A stretch of DNA of 64,000 nucleotides from Paenibacillus ferrarius (GTDB lineage Bacteria; Bacillota; Bacilli; Paenibacillales; NBRC-103111), in assembly GCF_002027705.1 (NCBI RefSeq), contig NZ_MBTG01000001.1, positions 62,001 through 126,000 of the forward strand, written 5' to 3'. The notes beneath the pieces are model-generated. The model ran no database searches. It was not told where the DNA came from and saw only the letters and a program-made list of their open reading frames with translations. Below, one piece after another: positions 43,852 to 52,115 of this stretch (position 1 is its first letter; each line of letters starts with the position of its first letter). The position numbers and the translations under genes were made by a program.

Positions 43852-44730
43852 ATGATTGCTATTGAAACAATAATTGATTTATATAAAAAGAGATTAAGCG
43901 GAGAAATTAAATCATTTCCAAGTCAAACTTGGTCTCCATACAAAGGTGGGTACGATAATCTACATCGTTGTCTTAGATATTATTTTCTTGAATTATTAAA
44001 TTTTAACCGTGATGATATTGTTACGAAAATGAGTGAGAAACTTTTAAAAAAGGCAAAACTAAATGGTGGAGTTGCTATTCTGTATCAAGATTCACTAAGA
44101 AAAGCAATGGCTGATGCCTTTGATGATTTAGGCATAAAAGAATGGGATTTTAGAGGCTATGAGTGGACAATAGAAACTGCAAGAGAAGCACTCTTGTTTG
44201 AAATCTCTCGCCTTAATCTTGACAAAGCAGATATTACAAAGCCGCGCTATATCGAATGGGATAACTATGTGTTTTCGCGTGTTCTGGTATGGTTTAACTT
44301 AACGATTTCCAATGGTGGGATATTACCAATGCTTCAAAGCTTACTCCCAGAATATGATTTCAAGAGAAGTGATTTTGATAATAAGAGCAAAGTCAAACGA
44401 GATCCAGATGAAGCAATTAAAGAGATCAAGCGCATTTTTGAACAGGAATTAAAATGGAATGAAAATGATATACGTGAAAAGATTACTTTGAAAATCGTAC
44501 AAAGGTATTTTGGACTTCCATATCGCACATTTGGCCAAAATATCGATAAGATGGTAAAAGCAGCATACCCAAACATCGGTGATTTAAACTACCACAAAGC
44601 TATTCCTGATTCAGTGCGACAGGAAATTTATTATCATTTAGTAAAAAGAGATTTAACACAGAAACAAATTAGTGAGACGTTCAATGTTTCTATAAGTACT
44701 CTCGCAAACATTAAGAAGTCAATGAGTTAA
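43852..44730 (+). CDS. hypothetical 292-aa protein with C-terminal HTH
   Basis: ATG 43852 is likely; a TTG 12 bases upstream is also in frame. Helical throughout; C-terminal LTQKQISETFNVSISTLANI is a sigma-region-4-like helix-turn-helix. Family not recognised. Possibly a transcription or replication factor. Confidence 0.55.
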   Translation: MIAIETIIDLYKKRLSGEIKSFPSQTWSPYKGGYDNLHRCLRYYFLELLNFNRDDIVTKMSEKLLKKAKLNGGVAILYQDSLRKAMADAFDDLGIKEWDFRGYEWTIETAREALLFEISRLNLDKADITKPRYIEWDNYVFSRVLVWFNLTISNGGILPMLQSLLPEYDFKRSDFDNKSKVKRDPDEAIKEIKRIFEQELKWNENDIREKITLKIVQRYFGLPYRTFGQNIDKMVKAAYPNIGDLNYHKAIPDSVRQEIYYHLVKRDLTQKQISETFNVSISTLANIKKSMS

Positions 44731-44763
44731 TAAATGGGTTATTTTAATGGAGTAGGAAAATGA

Positions 44764-44997
44764 ATGTACAATCTCTACATAAACAAAACAGAAGGTAAGA
44801 TTGAGATTAAGCCTTTAAGAAAGGTTTTCCAGAATTTGAGTAGTACAATCACGGAAGAAGTTACTAGATACAATGAGGTGTATTATTTTTGCACAAAAAA
44901 GAAGCCTCTAGTAGAATTTGCAGAACAGAAGAAGCAAGAATGGATCATAGAGTTAGAAAATGAACTTATTAAACTAAAAAATATTCAAATAACATGA
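44764..44997 (+). CDS. hypothetical 77-aa protein
   Basis: ATG 44764, GGAG upstream. Basic, ends in a coiled helix (FAEQKKQEWIIELENELI). Not recognised. Confidence 0.5.
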   Translation: MYNLYINKTEGKIEIKPLRKVFQNLSSTITEEVTRYNEVYYFCTKKKPLVEFAEQKKQEWIIELENELIKLKNIQIT

Positions 44998-45030
44998 CTG
45001 TTTCAATAGGACATGGAGGGGAGTTTTAGA

Positions 45031-45450
45031 ATGGGGTTCACTAATATGGAATTGTTATTTCGATTGAAAGGGATTAGTACTACTGAAACAGAGGATCATT
45101 TGTACCTACACACTGAGGATTTGTTAAATAATAACATGTTAATGAGGATTTCAAATATATATGATGAAAACGAAATAGTAGTAAGGCGAATGGTTAGTAT
45201 TCTTCATTATAATGAAATTGATGCTGGAAATTTGACAATCTCAAACGGGAGTTTTTCTCCAATAGAGTTGTATAGGATAATCTTAGACATCTTTTCTTTA
45301 TATAAGGAAAATCCAATAACAACATTCCTACGAATTATTCAAGATCTTAGGATAAGTGAGTATTCTTCCTTTAAACAAATAACATTAGAAAACGAAAATT
45401 CAGTGAGAAATCAAATTATTCGTGAATTCGATTTAATTAGGAGTCAATAA
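45031..45450 (+). CDS. hypothetical 139-aa protein
   Basis: ATG 45031 chosen because GGAGGGGAG is well spaced. Mixed alpha/beta; no motif. Precedes the metallopeptidase gene. Confidence 0.5.
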   Translation: MGFTNMELLFRLKGISTTETEDHLYLHTEDLLNNNMLMRISNIYDENEIVVRRMVSILHYNEIDAGNLTISNGSFSPIELYRIILDIFSLYKENPITTFLRIIQDLRISEYSSFKQITLENENSVRNQIIREFDLIRSQ

Positions 45451-45498
45451 AATGGCTATTTCATAACATCTATTTTTATTAAAAAGGAGTTGATAGAT

Positions 45499-46038
45499 TT
45501 GCTTATTACTGAGTTAGCAAGTACTATTTTAAAATCAGAAACACCTAAGTATGCCTATGATCCATTTCTGGTTGACCTGAATGACGGTGTCTATATTTTC
45601 AGAATGTCTCCATTTACTACACAAAACCAACAAGGCGGTGTTTGGTTTCCGAATGTCACCATTCAAGATAGTTATAGCAACGCTCGAACGAGTAAAAAAC
45701 TTTCAGTAGCTATTGAAATAATTGAATCAATGATCATTCAAAATACAGAAATCGAGAACATTAATGAACTTGTTGATGCAACTTTTTCATTATTGCACGA
45801 AGAAGGACATTGGAAATATTATTATGAAAATTATTTAATTAGGAGTGAATCTGGAGAAAAATACATGGACGATTATAATCAGATATCAAATGAAATGGGG
45901 CTTCATATTGTACTGCAAAAAGCCAAACAAAGTGATGAGTTTGAGGAATATCATAGGCTTTATAGGAAACATCCTTTCGAAAAATATGCTGATGATTATG
46001 CTATAGAGGCTATGAGAATAATCATCAGCAAGGCATGA
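45499..46038 (+). CDS. ImmA/IrrE-like zinc metallopeptidase (candidate)
   Basis: About 179 residues from TTG 45499 after AAAGGAG. SLLHEEGHW near residue 98-105 is an HExxH-type site (H-E-E-G-H), and KYADDYAIEAM further on fits the third-ligand helix seen in ImmA/IrrE proteins. Family knowledge: such peptidases cut phage or ICE repressors after DNA damage. Several repressors lie at 58-63 kb as possible targets; this link is inference. Confidence 0.6.
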   Translation: MLITELASTILKSETPKYAYDPFLVDLNDGVYIFRMSPFTTQNQQGGVWFPNVTIQDSYSNARTSKKLSVAIEIIESMIIQNTEIENINELVDATFSLLHEEGHWKYYYENYLIRSESGEKYMDDYNQISNEMGLHIVLQKAKQSDEFEEYHRLYRKHPFEKYADDYAIEAMRIIISKA

Positions 46039-46075
46039 TTTGTTGTGTGTTTAATAAAGTGTGAGGAGAAAGAGT

Positions 46076-46315
46076 ATGACTAAAAAAAAGAAGTATGTAC
46101 TTATAGATGCACAAGAAACAGGTAAATTGGAATTACATGTGGCGTTTGATGGATCTGATAATGTTGATCAAATACTTTGCGAACTCCCTGAAAGCTCTGT
46201 TCTTGATTTGGTGAAGAAATATGATATTCTTCCACAAGACTTCGAAATTGATATTGATGTAAGAGAATATATTAAAGAAAAATATCCTAATGAGTTTATT
46301 AAACTTGATTTCTAA
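46076..46315 (+). CDS. hypothetical 79-aa protein
   Basis: ATG 46076 after GAGGAG. N-terminal lysines, acidic remainder. Not recognised. Confidence 0.5.
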   Translation: MTKKKKYVLIDAQETGKLELHVAFDGSDNVDQILCELPESSVLDLVKKYDILPQDFEIDIDVREYIKEKYPNEFIKLDF

Positions 46316-46363
46316 CGTCTCCAATAAAATGCAAGTTTTATTTAAATTCCTATAAGTATAATT

Positions 46364-46390
46364 CCTCCTATTGATTAAAGGAGGCTTTTT
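46364..46390 (+). terminator. intrinsic terminator
   Basis: CCTCCT pairs with AGGAGG, followed by CTTTTTG. Confidence 0.7.
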
Positions 46391-46428
46391 GTTTACTCTT
46401 AAATAAAGATTAATTGGAGGTGCGTTGA

Positions 46429-46617
46429 ATGATCGAAAAATACACACTTCAAAAAGAACCAGATAAAACAATGTTCGTTTTTCAAAAGAATGGTAAATTT
46501 TATGGACATGTAGTTAAAAATAAAACAGACAAATCTGTTGCTAAGATTGTTTTTGAAACAAGTAAGTATGAAACTGTTGAACAGATTAAAGAAGAATATC
46601 CTGCTGCAGATGAATAA
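46429..46617 (+). CDS. hypothetical 62-aa protein
   Basis: ATG after GGAGGTGCG. Basic, beta-like. Ends at a bidirectional terminator shared with the spore protein gene. Confidence 0.5.
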   Translation: MIEKYTLQKEPDKTMFVFQKNGKFYGHVVKNKTDKSVAKIVFETSKYETVEQIKEEYPAADE

Positions 46618-46619
46618 TG

Positions 46620-46669
46620 AAAAGACTACAGATCACCAGAGGAGGAAATGGTGATTGTAGTCTTTTTTT
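46620..46669. terminator. strong bidirectional terminator
   Basis: AAAAGACTACA-g-ATCACC pairs with GGTGAT-t-GTAGTC, flanked by A- and T-runs. Separates the plus-strand gene from the converging spore gene. Confidence 0.88.
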
Positions 46670-46691
46670 GCTTGCTCCTACATCAAAGGAA

Positions 46692-46901
46692 TTAGCGCTT
46701 GAAGCCTGTCAGTTGTTGCTCGGCTATTTGTACCAATCTTTTGGTTATGTTGCCACCAATGGCTCCTGCATCGCGTGTAGCAAGGTTTCCATTATAACCA
46801 TTTGGTTGAAAAGGGATTCCAAGCTCTTGAGCTACTTCGAGTTTAATTTGATTTATAGCTGCTTTTGCTTGTGGAACTACTAATGTATTGTTGTTAGCCA
46901 T
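46692..46901 (-). CDS. alpha/beta-type small acid-soluble spore protein (SASP)
   Basis: 69 residues; ATG 46901 chosen over TTG 46910 by spacing from AGGAG. Matches the alpha/beta SASP signature closely: LVVPQAKAAINQIKLEVAQE, then GATR-like NLATRDAGAIGGNITKRLV. Such proteins saturate spore DNA and protect it. SPbeta also carries a SASP gene (sspC). A sigma-G/F-type promoter lies directly upstream, so it should be made in the forespore. Confidence 0.92.
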   Translation of the reverse strand: MANNNTLVVPQAKAAINQIKLEVAQELGIPFQPNGYNGNLATRDAGAIGGNITKRLVQIAEQQLTGFKR

Positions 46902-46932
46902 TTTAGCCAACTCCTATCTTTTGGTGTAATGT

Positions 46933-46963
46933 TATCATGTGGAGTGTAAGGGAGTCTTATACA
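46933..46963 (-). promoter_or_regulatory. putative sigma-G/sigma-F promoter of the SASP gene
   Basis: On the minus strand TGTATA (46963-46958), 18-base spacer and CATGATA (46939-46933). These fit the GNATR and CATNNTA boxes of forespore sigma factors. It overlaps the 3-prime end of the RsfA-like gene. Confidence 0.65.
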
Positions 46964-47481
46964 TTTAAATCCAAAGATGTTAAGTTTCTTGCTCTACTCA
47001 TTATCTTTAAAAAAGCTTGAATATCTTCAGCACCAAAATCTCGATTGATGGTTTGTGTGTTGGCTGATTCTTTATGTTTCTTGAGCTCCATAATCTCAAA
47101 ATTAAGTTTTGCATTTTCTGATAGTAATTGATCAAATTTCTGAGCTTGTTCCCTAGCAATCTTAATGATCTGATTAAAAGCATCAAGATAGTGATTACCG
47201 TTGTTTTCTTGAGTCTTCAAAAAGGTCACAAACACTTCTCGCTTTTGTTCTTTCTGTTTAACCCTGAACAATTTAGCTTCATTAATGTCGTTGTGGTATT
47301 GTTTTCTTAATTCTTTGTTCCAGCGAAATCCGCATGCTGCCGCGGTACGATTTAGTTTTAATCCAGTTTGCTCAAATGCAGCAAGTTGTGTGCTTCCTGT
47401 TTTAATGTGTCGCAATACAGTTTCAGCAAGAACTGAATCATGACTGTCAGTCCAAGCATCTTCTCGGTTTTTCTCTTTCAT
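46957..47481 (-). CDS. RsfA-family sporulation transcription regulator
   Basis: 174 residues. N-terminal Myb/SANT-like domain with [20 protein letters not shown] and [13 protein letters not shown], the signature of the RsfA (prespore-specific regulator) family; C-terminal coiled coil ([20 protein letters not shown]). RsfA tunes sigma-F genes in B. subtilis. Here it lies just before a SASP gene on the same strand, forming a spore cassette. Confidence 0.85.
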   Translation of the reverse strand: MKEKNREDAWTDSHDSVLAETVLRHIKTGSTQLAAFEQTGLKLNRTAAACGFRWNKELRKQYHNDINEAKLFRVKQKEQKREVFVTFLKTQENNGNHYLDAFNQIIKIAREQAQKFDQLLSENAKLNFEIMELKKHKESANTQTINRDFGAEDIQAFLKIMSRARNLTSLDLNV

Positions 47482-47744
47482 TCAGTCACCCACTTTAATA
47501 TATTAATGTTAGCATTCTTGCCTTTGTTACTATTTTTATTCAAATTTCATGAATAAAAGACCCACATAGGAATACGCGAGTCACTTTTAGGTGGATTCTG
47601 CATATTCTATAAATAATAAAAATAAATATTTACCAATATATAAATGCGTGCTAAGATTGTATGGGGAGGGTCGTGTAAATAGGAAGTTTCCTAATAAAAA
47701 AATACATACTGTTTGCATAATAAAAAAATCAAAGGAGCGTACTT

Positions 47745-48302
47745 ATTATTCGAAAATTAAAACCCAAGACTGATTATAATTATGGAGTATACAGGATTTT
47801 AAATAAACTGAATGGCTTATCGTACATAGGGAGTTCGAAAAATATTGAGGGTAGATTTCATGAACACAAACTAAAATTACGCAACAATGAGCATTTCAAT
47901 TCAGCTCTTCAGGATGATTGGAATATATATGATGAAAGCAATTTTGTATTCGAAAGACTGGAAATTGTTGAAATAAAGAGCCAACTATCTGAACGAGAAA
48001 AATATTGGTACGAAACGATAGACAATGACACAAGAACATACAACTCAGTAATACCAAGTATGAATACTAAGAACAGAAGCAATATAAAATGTCATCTAAA
48101 AGGAATTATGACAGAAGCTAAAATCAGTCAAACAAGACTTTCGCAGATGTCTGGACTATGTAGAACTACAATATCGCTTGCTGCTAATGAGCGTGCAGAC
48201 CCAAGGCTTGAAACAGCACTTATAATTTCTGAAGCCTTAGGTATACCCGTTAATGAGATATGGGAATTCAAAAGTGAAGAAATGGTTTTATCCAATGTTT
48301 AA
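47745..48302 (+). CDS. GIY-YIG nuclease fused to XRE-type HTH, ATT start
   Basis: About 185 residues. The frame continues far upstream of the first ATG (48060). Residues 13-100 carry a GIY-YIG domain (YGVYRIL, then SYIGSSKN, GRFHEHK with Arg, and SEREKYWYE with Glu). Residues 106-185 are an HTH of Cro/CI type (KISQTRLSQMSGLCRTTISL). The ribosome site AAAGGAG (47731-47737) is seven bases before ATT 47745; a second ATT follows. No ATG, GTG or TTG is available after the upstream stop. Probably a homing-type nuclease or a regulator with a nuclease arm. Confidence 0.65.
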   Translation: MIRKLKPKTDYNYGVYRILNKLNGLSYIGSSKNIEGRFHEHKLKLRNNEHFNSALQDDWNIYDESNFVFERLEIVEIKSQLSEREKYWYETIDNDTRTYNSVIPSMNTKNRSNIKCHLKGIMTEAKISQTRLSQMSGLCRTTISLAANERADPRLETALIISEALGIPVNEIWEFKSEEMVLSNV

Positions 48303-48358
48303 AATAGTTGCATACATAGATGTTTTATAAATGGTAAAAATAAATCAAATTCAAAAGG

Positions 48359-48380
48359 CCTCTCATATGAGAGGTTTTTT
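48359..48380 (+). terminator. intrinsic terminator
   Basis: CCTCTCATATGAGAGG palindrome followed by six T. Confidence 0.85.
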
Positions 48381-48448
48381 GAGATATTCGACACATAAGT
48401 ATATGTCACAGAATGTACAATATACAATTCAATATCTATGATAGCACT

Positions 48449-48559
48449 ATGATAGCTAATGAAAAGAATGATTCATTTGAAATTAGGACAGCCTTGAAGA
48501 TTGCAAAAGCTTTAGAGGTTACAGTTGAGGATATCTGGAGTATTAATGAAGTAGAGTGA
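48449..48559 (+). pseudogene. remnant of an XRE-type HTH gene
   Basis: 36 codons encode the second half of an HTH domain (RTALKIAKALEVTVEDIWSI), closely parallel to the end of the HTH just upstream (ETALIISEALGIPVNEIW). The first half is absent and there is no good ribosome site. The rest of 48303-48748 holds a terminator and a promoter-like TTGTAA/TATAAT pair near 48665-48692. Confidence 0.5.
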
Positions 48560-48766
48560 AATTACCATTGGTTTCCATATCATAAATTACCAAGATTAGT
48601 CAATAACCAAATATGCGGTACAAGAGCCTATTGACAGGAGAGAAAAAGAACATTAGTTCTACTTGTAAAACGTTATTTTTAGTATATAATACAGTTATAA
48701 GATAAAAATAAATCAACTTATATAATATTTATAACGAATTTAAGTAGTATGAGGGAGTTGAGAAAG

Positions 48767-49207
48767 ATGATTGAGAAAGTAAAGTATGGTGAAGTTTGGT
48801 TAGCAGATATTAATGGAGGTATTGGATCAGAAATGTCAGGAATTCGACCTGTTCTCTGCTGCTCGACGAATTTAGGTAATAGCAGATCAAGTATAGCTCA
48901 AGTGATTCCAATTACATCTCAAGTAAAGAAGAAGAGGCTCCCAACGCATGTTTTTTTGGATTCTAATAAATTTGGACTCGCAGAAAATTCAGTGGCTTTG
49001 TGTGAGCAATCAAAATGTATAGAGCAAGGTAGGTTAATCTGCAAAATTACGGAATTAGATAGTGAGATTATGAAAGACATAGAACACGCAATCAAGATTA
49101 ATTTTGGAATGGTCAGTCCATTTGAAAATAAAAGAGAGTACCAGTTACAGAATGATTTACATAATAAAAATATAATTATTGGAGGAAAAACATTATGTCG
49201 TTTATGA
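48767..49207 (+). CDS. MazF/PemK-like endoribonuclease (candidate toxin)
   Basis: 146 residues; ATG 48767 selected because AGGGAG is ten bases upstream. Pattern YGEVWLADINGGIGSEMSG-IRPVLC, then VIPITSQ and a conserved VALCEQ region, as in MazF-type RNases. No antitoxin of normal type is adjacent. A 53-aa gene overlaps its end by 13 bases and might play that role. Confidence 0.72.
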   Translation: MIEKVKYGEVWLADINGGIGSEMSGIRPVLCCSTNLGNSRSSIAQVIPITSQVKKKRLPTHVFLDSNKFGLAENSVALCEQSKCIEQGRLICKITELDSEIMKDIEHAIKINFGMVSPFENKREYQLQNDLHNKNIIIGGKTLCRL

Positions 49208-49356
49208 TTATTGGAAAAGGCTCTTACACTGAAGACACCTTGATTGAGAAACTTTTGGAATGGAAAATTTCAGATGCAGCAAGAATTGTAAAAGAAGTCA
49301 GACAAAAGGGAAGTGCCTTTGTTGCAAATTATAGAATATATCGCATTAATATGTAA
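49195..49356 (+). CDS. 53-aa protein overlapping the MazF-like gene
   Basis: ATG 49195 after GGAGGAAA. MSFMIIGKGSYTEDTLIEKL, then a basic helical part. Overlap implies coupled expression with the MazF-like protein. Not recognised; antitoxin role is only a possibility. Confidence 0.5.
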   Translation: MSFMIIGKGSYTEDTLIEKLLEWKISDAARIVKEVRQKGSAFVANYRIYRINM

Positions 49357-49368
49357 ATATAAAATTAA

Positions 49369-49401
49369 AGCCCAACACTATAAATAATAAGTGTATGGGC
49401 T
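49369..49401 (+). terminator. hairpin terminator
   Basis: AGCCCA-ACACT pairs with AGTGT-A-TGGGCT; only a weak T-run follows. Confidence 0.55.
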
Positions 49402-49440
49402 AATTACATAATATGAAAATAAAAAGGAGAAGATGTTTGA

Positions 49441-50760
49441 TTGATTAAAGAAACCCGTGTTTATGTAACACTAAACGGAAAACATACTAAGCACTATGAG
49501 AATTTAAAGTATGAAATACCTAGAAGAAGAGATAAGTGGGGATCATATGGATTTGTACAGGGAACTCAGATATATGTCAAAATCGAAGATTTACCAATTA
49601 AAAGCGAAGTTATTGTAACAAAAATTTGTGATTATTGTTTTGGAGAAAGTCCGTGCAGTTATGTTACATTAATTAAAGGGAGACAATATATTGCTAAAGA
49701 TTGCTGTGATAAAGTCGAATGTGTTGGACAAAAAATTAAAGAAGTTAATGATATTAGACCAATAAACAAAAGGCGAATAAATGATGAGAAAGAGTTAGAA
49801 ATTGGTAGGTCTCTTTCAGAAAGATTCCCTGAAATTGCAACTCAATATCATCCTGTATTAAATAAGAAGCCGCCAGATAAAATTAGTTATGGTTCTGATA
49901 AAATGTATTGGTGGATATGCCGCGATAACCCAGAGCACATATGGGACGATTCAGCTAAGCACAGAACTTTAGGGGATAGAGGGTGTCCATTTTGCAGAGG
50001 AATGAGAATAAATCATACGAATTGTTTAAGAACTACGCACCCTTATTTAATCTCAGAATGGCATCCAACTAAGAATAGTGAAATAACCCCCGACAATGTT
50101 TCATTTGGTTCATTAAAAATGACATGGTGGCTATGTCCAATATGCACAAGCTCATATGATATGCCTGTTGCGATGAGAGCCAGTGCTGGACAAAACTGTC
50201 CATATTGTGCAGGATCAAGAGTAAATGAAACGAATTGTCTTGCTACTTTCTATCCAGAACTTCTTAGAGAATGGAATCATGAGTTAAATATAGGAGCTAC
50301 ACCATATAGCATTACAAAAAGTAGTGCAAAGAAGGTTTGGTGGAAGTGTTCGTCTTGCTCATGGTCGTGGGAAGCAGCTCCCGAGAGTAGAACTAATATG
50401 AAAAGCGGTTGTCCAAAGTGTAATTCTACTGATGGCGAGAAAGAAGTAATGGTCGCTCTTGATAAGAGAAATATAAAATACAAATTCCAATATTCTTTTT
50501 CTGATTTGAGAAGCCCAAAAGATTATCCAATGAGATATGATTTTGCGATTTATGATGATAATAAAAATATAAAGTACATAATTGAATACGATGATCCTTA
50601 TCACTTTAAAGATGAAAGAGGGCGCCTCCATAAAAAAACAGTTGAGTATGATAAAATAAAAAATGAATATTGCGAAATTAAAGGAATAAAGTTGCTTAGA
50701 ATACCATATTGGGATTTCCAATGCATAGATGACATTATTGAAAAAATACATAGTACATAA
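49441..50760 (+). CDS. multi-zinc-ribbon endonuclease of the Vsr-like/PD-(D/E)xK type
   Basis: 439 residues from TTG 49441. Four CxxC treble-clef modules in tandem: an N-terminal CDYC...CC, then three 'zinc-ribbon' repeats of about 65 residues (YWWICRDNPEHIW...CPFC, TWWLCPICTSSY...CPYC, VWWKCSSCSWSW...CPKC). The C-terminal about 105 residues form a nuclease domain with RYDFAIYDD and IIEYDDPYHF, typical of homing-type or Vsr-like PD-(D/E)xK enzymes. Likely a free-standing DNA endonuclease with repeat-based target reading. Confidence 0.72.
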   Translation: MIKETRVYVTLNGKHTKHYENLKYEIPRRRDKWGSYGFVQGTQIYVKIEDLPIKSEVIVTKICDYCFGESPCSYVTLIKGRQYIAKDCCDKVECVGQKIKEVNDIRPINKRRINDEKELEIGRSLSERFPEIATQYHPVLNKKPPDKISYGSDKMYWWICRDNPEHIWDDSAKHRTLGDRGCPFCRGMRINHTNCLRTTHPYLISEWHPTKNSEITPDNVSFGSLKMTWWLCPICTSSYDMPVAMRASAGQNCPYCAGSRVNETNCLATFYPELLREWNHELNIGATPYSITKSSAKKVWWKCSSCSWSWEAAPESRTNMKSGCPKCNSTDGEKEVMVALDKRNIKYKFQYSFSDLRSPKDYPMRYDFAIYDDNKNIKYIIEYDDPYHFKDERGRLHKKTVEYDKIKNEYCEIKGIKLLRIPYWDFQCIDDIIEKIHST

Positions 50761-50837
50761 TAATTGAATAAATACTTATCAGGGCATACAGGATACATAA
50801 AAATATAATAAAATATAAATTTTAAGGTAATTGATCG

Positions 50838-50875
50838 TTGACAAAGACAGTAAAAATATTATAAAATAAAAATAA
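50838..50875 (+). promoter_or_regulatory. promoter followed by ATAAAAATAA element
   Basis: TTGACA (50838-50843), 16-base spacer, TATAAA (50860-50865), then ATAAAAATAA at 50866-50875, here downstream of the -10 box rather than upstream of the -35. Confidence 0.5.
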
Positions 50876-50901
50876 CAAAATAATAAGTGAGGTTGATACA
50901 T

Positions 50902-51039
50902 ATGAATCTTAAAATGATTTTCTGGAACGAAAAGCAGAAGGCCGAGTTGGACGCATGGATCACTTGCTTAAACAAACTTGGTGTTAAGTACCAGATTACA
51001 GAATTCCACAAAATTACACAAGTTAAAGTTTTACACTAA
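50902..51039 (+). CDS. hypothetical 45-aa protein
   Basis: ATG 50902 after GTGAGGTTG. Basic helical (WNEKQKAELDAWITCLNKLG). First gene behind the 50.84-kb promoter. Confidence 0.45.
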   Translation: MNLKMIFWNEKQKAELDAWITCLNKLGVKYQITEFHKITQVKVLH

Positions 51040-51073
51040 AAAAATCAAAATAGATAATTTGAGGTGAAAATTA

Positions 51074-51193
51074 ATGTTCGGCAAAGAAGTTGAAGTGTAT
51101 TTGCCTTATAGTGGAATAAGAGTTAAGGTGTTCGTATTTTGCACACCAGACACACCAGAAATTGAGCTAAAAAAAGAGCACTACATAAGCTGA
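51074..51193 (+). CDS. hypothetical 39-aa protein
   Basis: ATG 51074 after GAGGTGAAA. MFGKEVEVYLPYSGIRVKVF; beta-rich. Function unknown. Confidence 0.4.
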   Translation: MFGKEVEVYLPYSGIRVKVFVFCTPDTPEIELKKEHYIS

Positions 51194-51263
51194 TGGAAGA
51201 ATGTAGAACGACTTTGGCAGAAATGTAATGAAACTATATTTTCATTGGGAGATGAGTTGAACT

Positions 51264-51509
51264 ATGACAGTGGAAAAAGCTCTAGAAACACTTGAGGAAT
51301 ATATTATAAATAATAAAACTGATGTTCTTGATGAAGCATACTTGACATTGATGAAGGGTTTTAATGAACTACAAGAGAAAGTGAAAACTCTTACTGAAGA
51401 TAAGGCAAAAGTTGAAGAAGAGCTTGAAGAAAGAAAGGCAATTATGTGGAACGATCCAAACTTTAGAGGGCAATTAGTTCAACAATTATTTAATAAGCAA
51501 ATAAAATGA
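51264..51509 (+). CDS. hypothetical 81-aa coiled-coil protein
   Basis: ATG after GGGAGATGAG. Central coiled coil (LQEKVKTLTEDKAKVEEELE). Immediately upstream of an HNH gene. Confidence 0.5.
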   Translation: MTVEKALETLEEYIINNKTDVLDEAYLTLMKGFNELQEKVKTLTEDKAKVEEELEERKAIMWNDPNFRGQLVQQLFNKQIK

Positions 51510-51534
51510 TCCTTTGAAAAGGTGGCTACTTCAA

Positions 51535-51873
51535 ATGGCAATTGTAAAATGTAAAATTCAACGCTGTAACATTATGATTGATGATTCAGATGGAAGTAAC
51601 AAGTGTGGAAAATGCAAAGCTAGAACAGGTAATCATCATGATAGGCTTCGTCAGAAAGCGTTTAAGACCTTTGGTAAAGTGTGTATGAATACAAACTGTG
51701 AACTAACTAGTAGAGGGGTTCCGTTGCCTACTGATGTATTAGAAGTAGACCATATTAAAGAAGTAAGTAGTTTCCCAGATAATGCAAATGTGCAAGAAAT
51801 AAACGACATTTCCAACTTGCAGGTGTTATGTGTTTATTGCCATAAATTAAAGAAAAAACACACAATAGAATGA
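51535..51873 (+). CDS. HNH endonuclease
   Basis: 112 residues, ATG 51535 after AAGGTGG. Zinc Cys pairs CGKC, CMNTNC and CVYC frame the HNH core LEVDHIKEVSS ... NLQVLCVYCH. A small free-standing nuclease; in phages such proteins act in packaging or as homing enzymes. Its distance from the terminase favours the latter. Confidence 0.78.
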   Translation: MAIVKCKIQRCNIMIDDSDGSNKCGKCKARTGNHHDRLRQKAFKTFGKVCMNTNCELTSRGVPLPTDVLEVDHIKEVSSFPDNANVQEINDISNLQVLCVYCHKLKKKHTIE

Positions 51874-51902
51874 ATATTTTATTAGAAATGGAGTGTTAAG
51901 CG

Positions 51903-52070
51903 ATGTATACTGTTGAGGCTTTTTATGGTGATGGATATGAGTTAGTTTATGCAACTGGAAATTACGACGAGGTAAATAATCTAGTTCCAGCACAGTTTGA
52001 AGATGCTATGTTTTTGCTTATTAAACAGTGGGTTTGTGGTGACATTACAAATCGATGGGAAGTGCGATAA
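51903..52070 (+). CDS. hypothetical 55-aa protein
   Basis: ATG 51903; GGAG about 14 bases upstream. YGDGYELVYATGNYDEV; soluble, acidic. Not recognised. Confidence 0.45.
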   Translation: MYTVEAFYGDGYELVYATGNYDEVNNLVPAQFEDAMFLLIKQWVCGDITNRWEVR

Positions 52071-52115
52071 AAGGATTCTTGTATTGGGAGTTTTAAATGA
52101 CAAAGGAGATTAGAT

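Noticed and set aside
46617-46883. Plus-strand 88-codon frame opposite the SASP gene
   Set aside because: It is the antisense shadow of a well-recognised spore protein and runs through a terminator stem.
47591-47773. 60-codon frame overlapping the start of the GIY-YIG-HTH gene
   Set aside because: Starts with GTG without a ribosome site and its composition is that of non-coding AT-rich DNA; a frameshift into the GIY-YIG frame was considered but no slippery sequence is seen.
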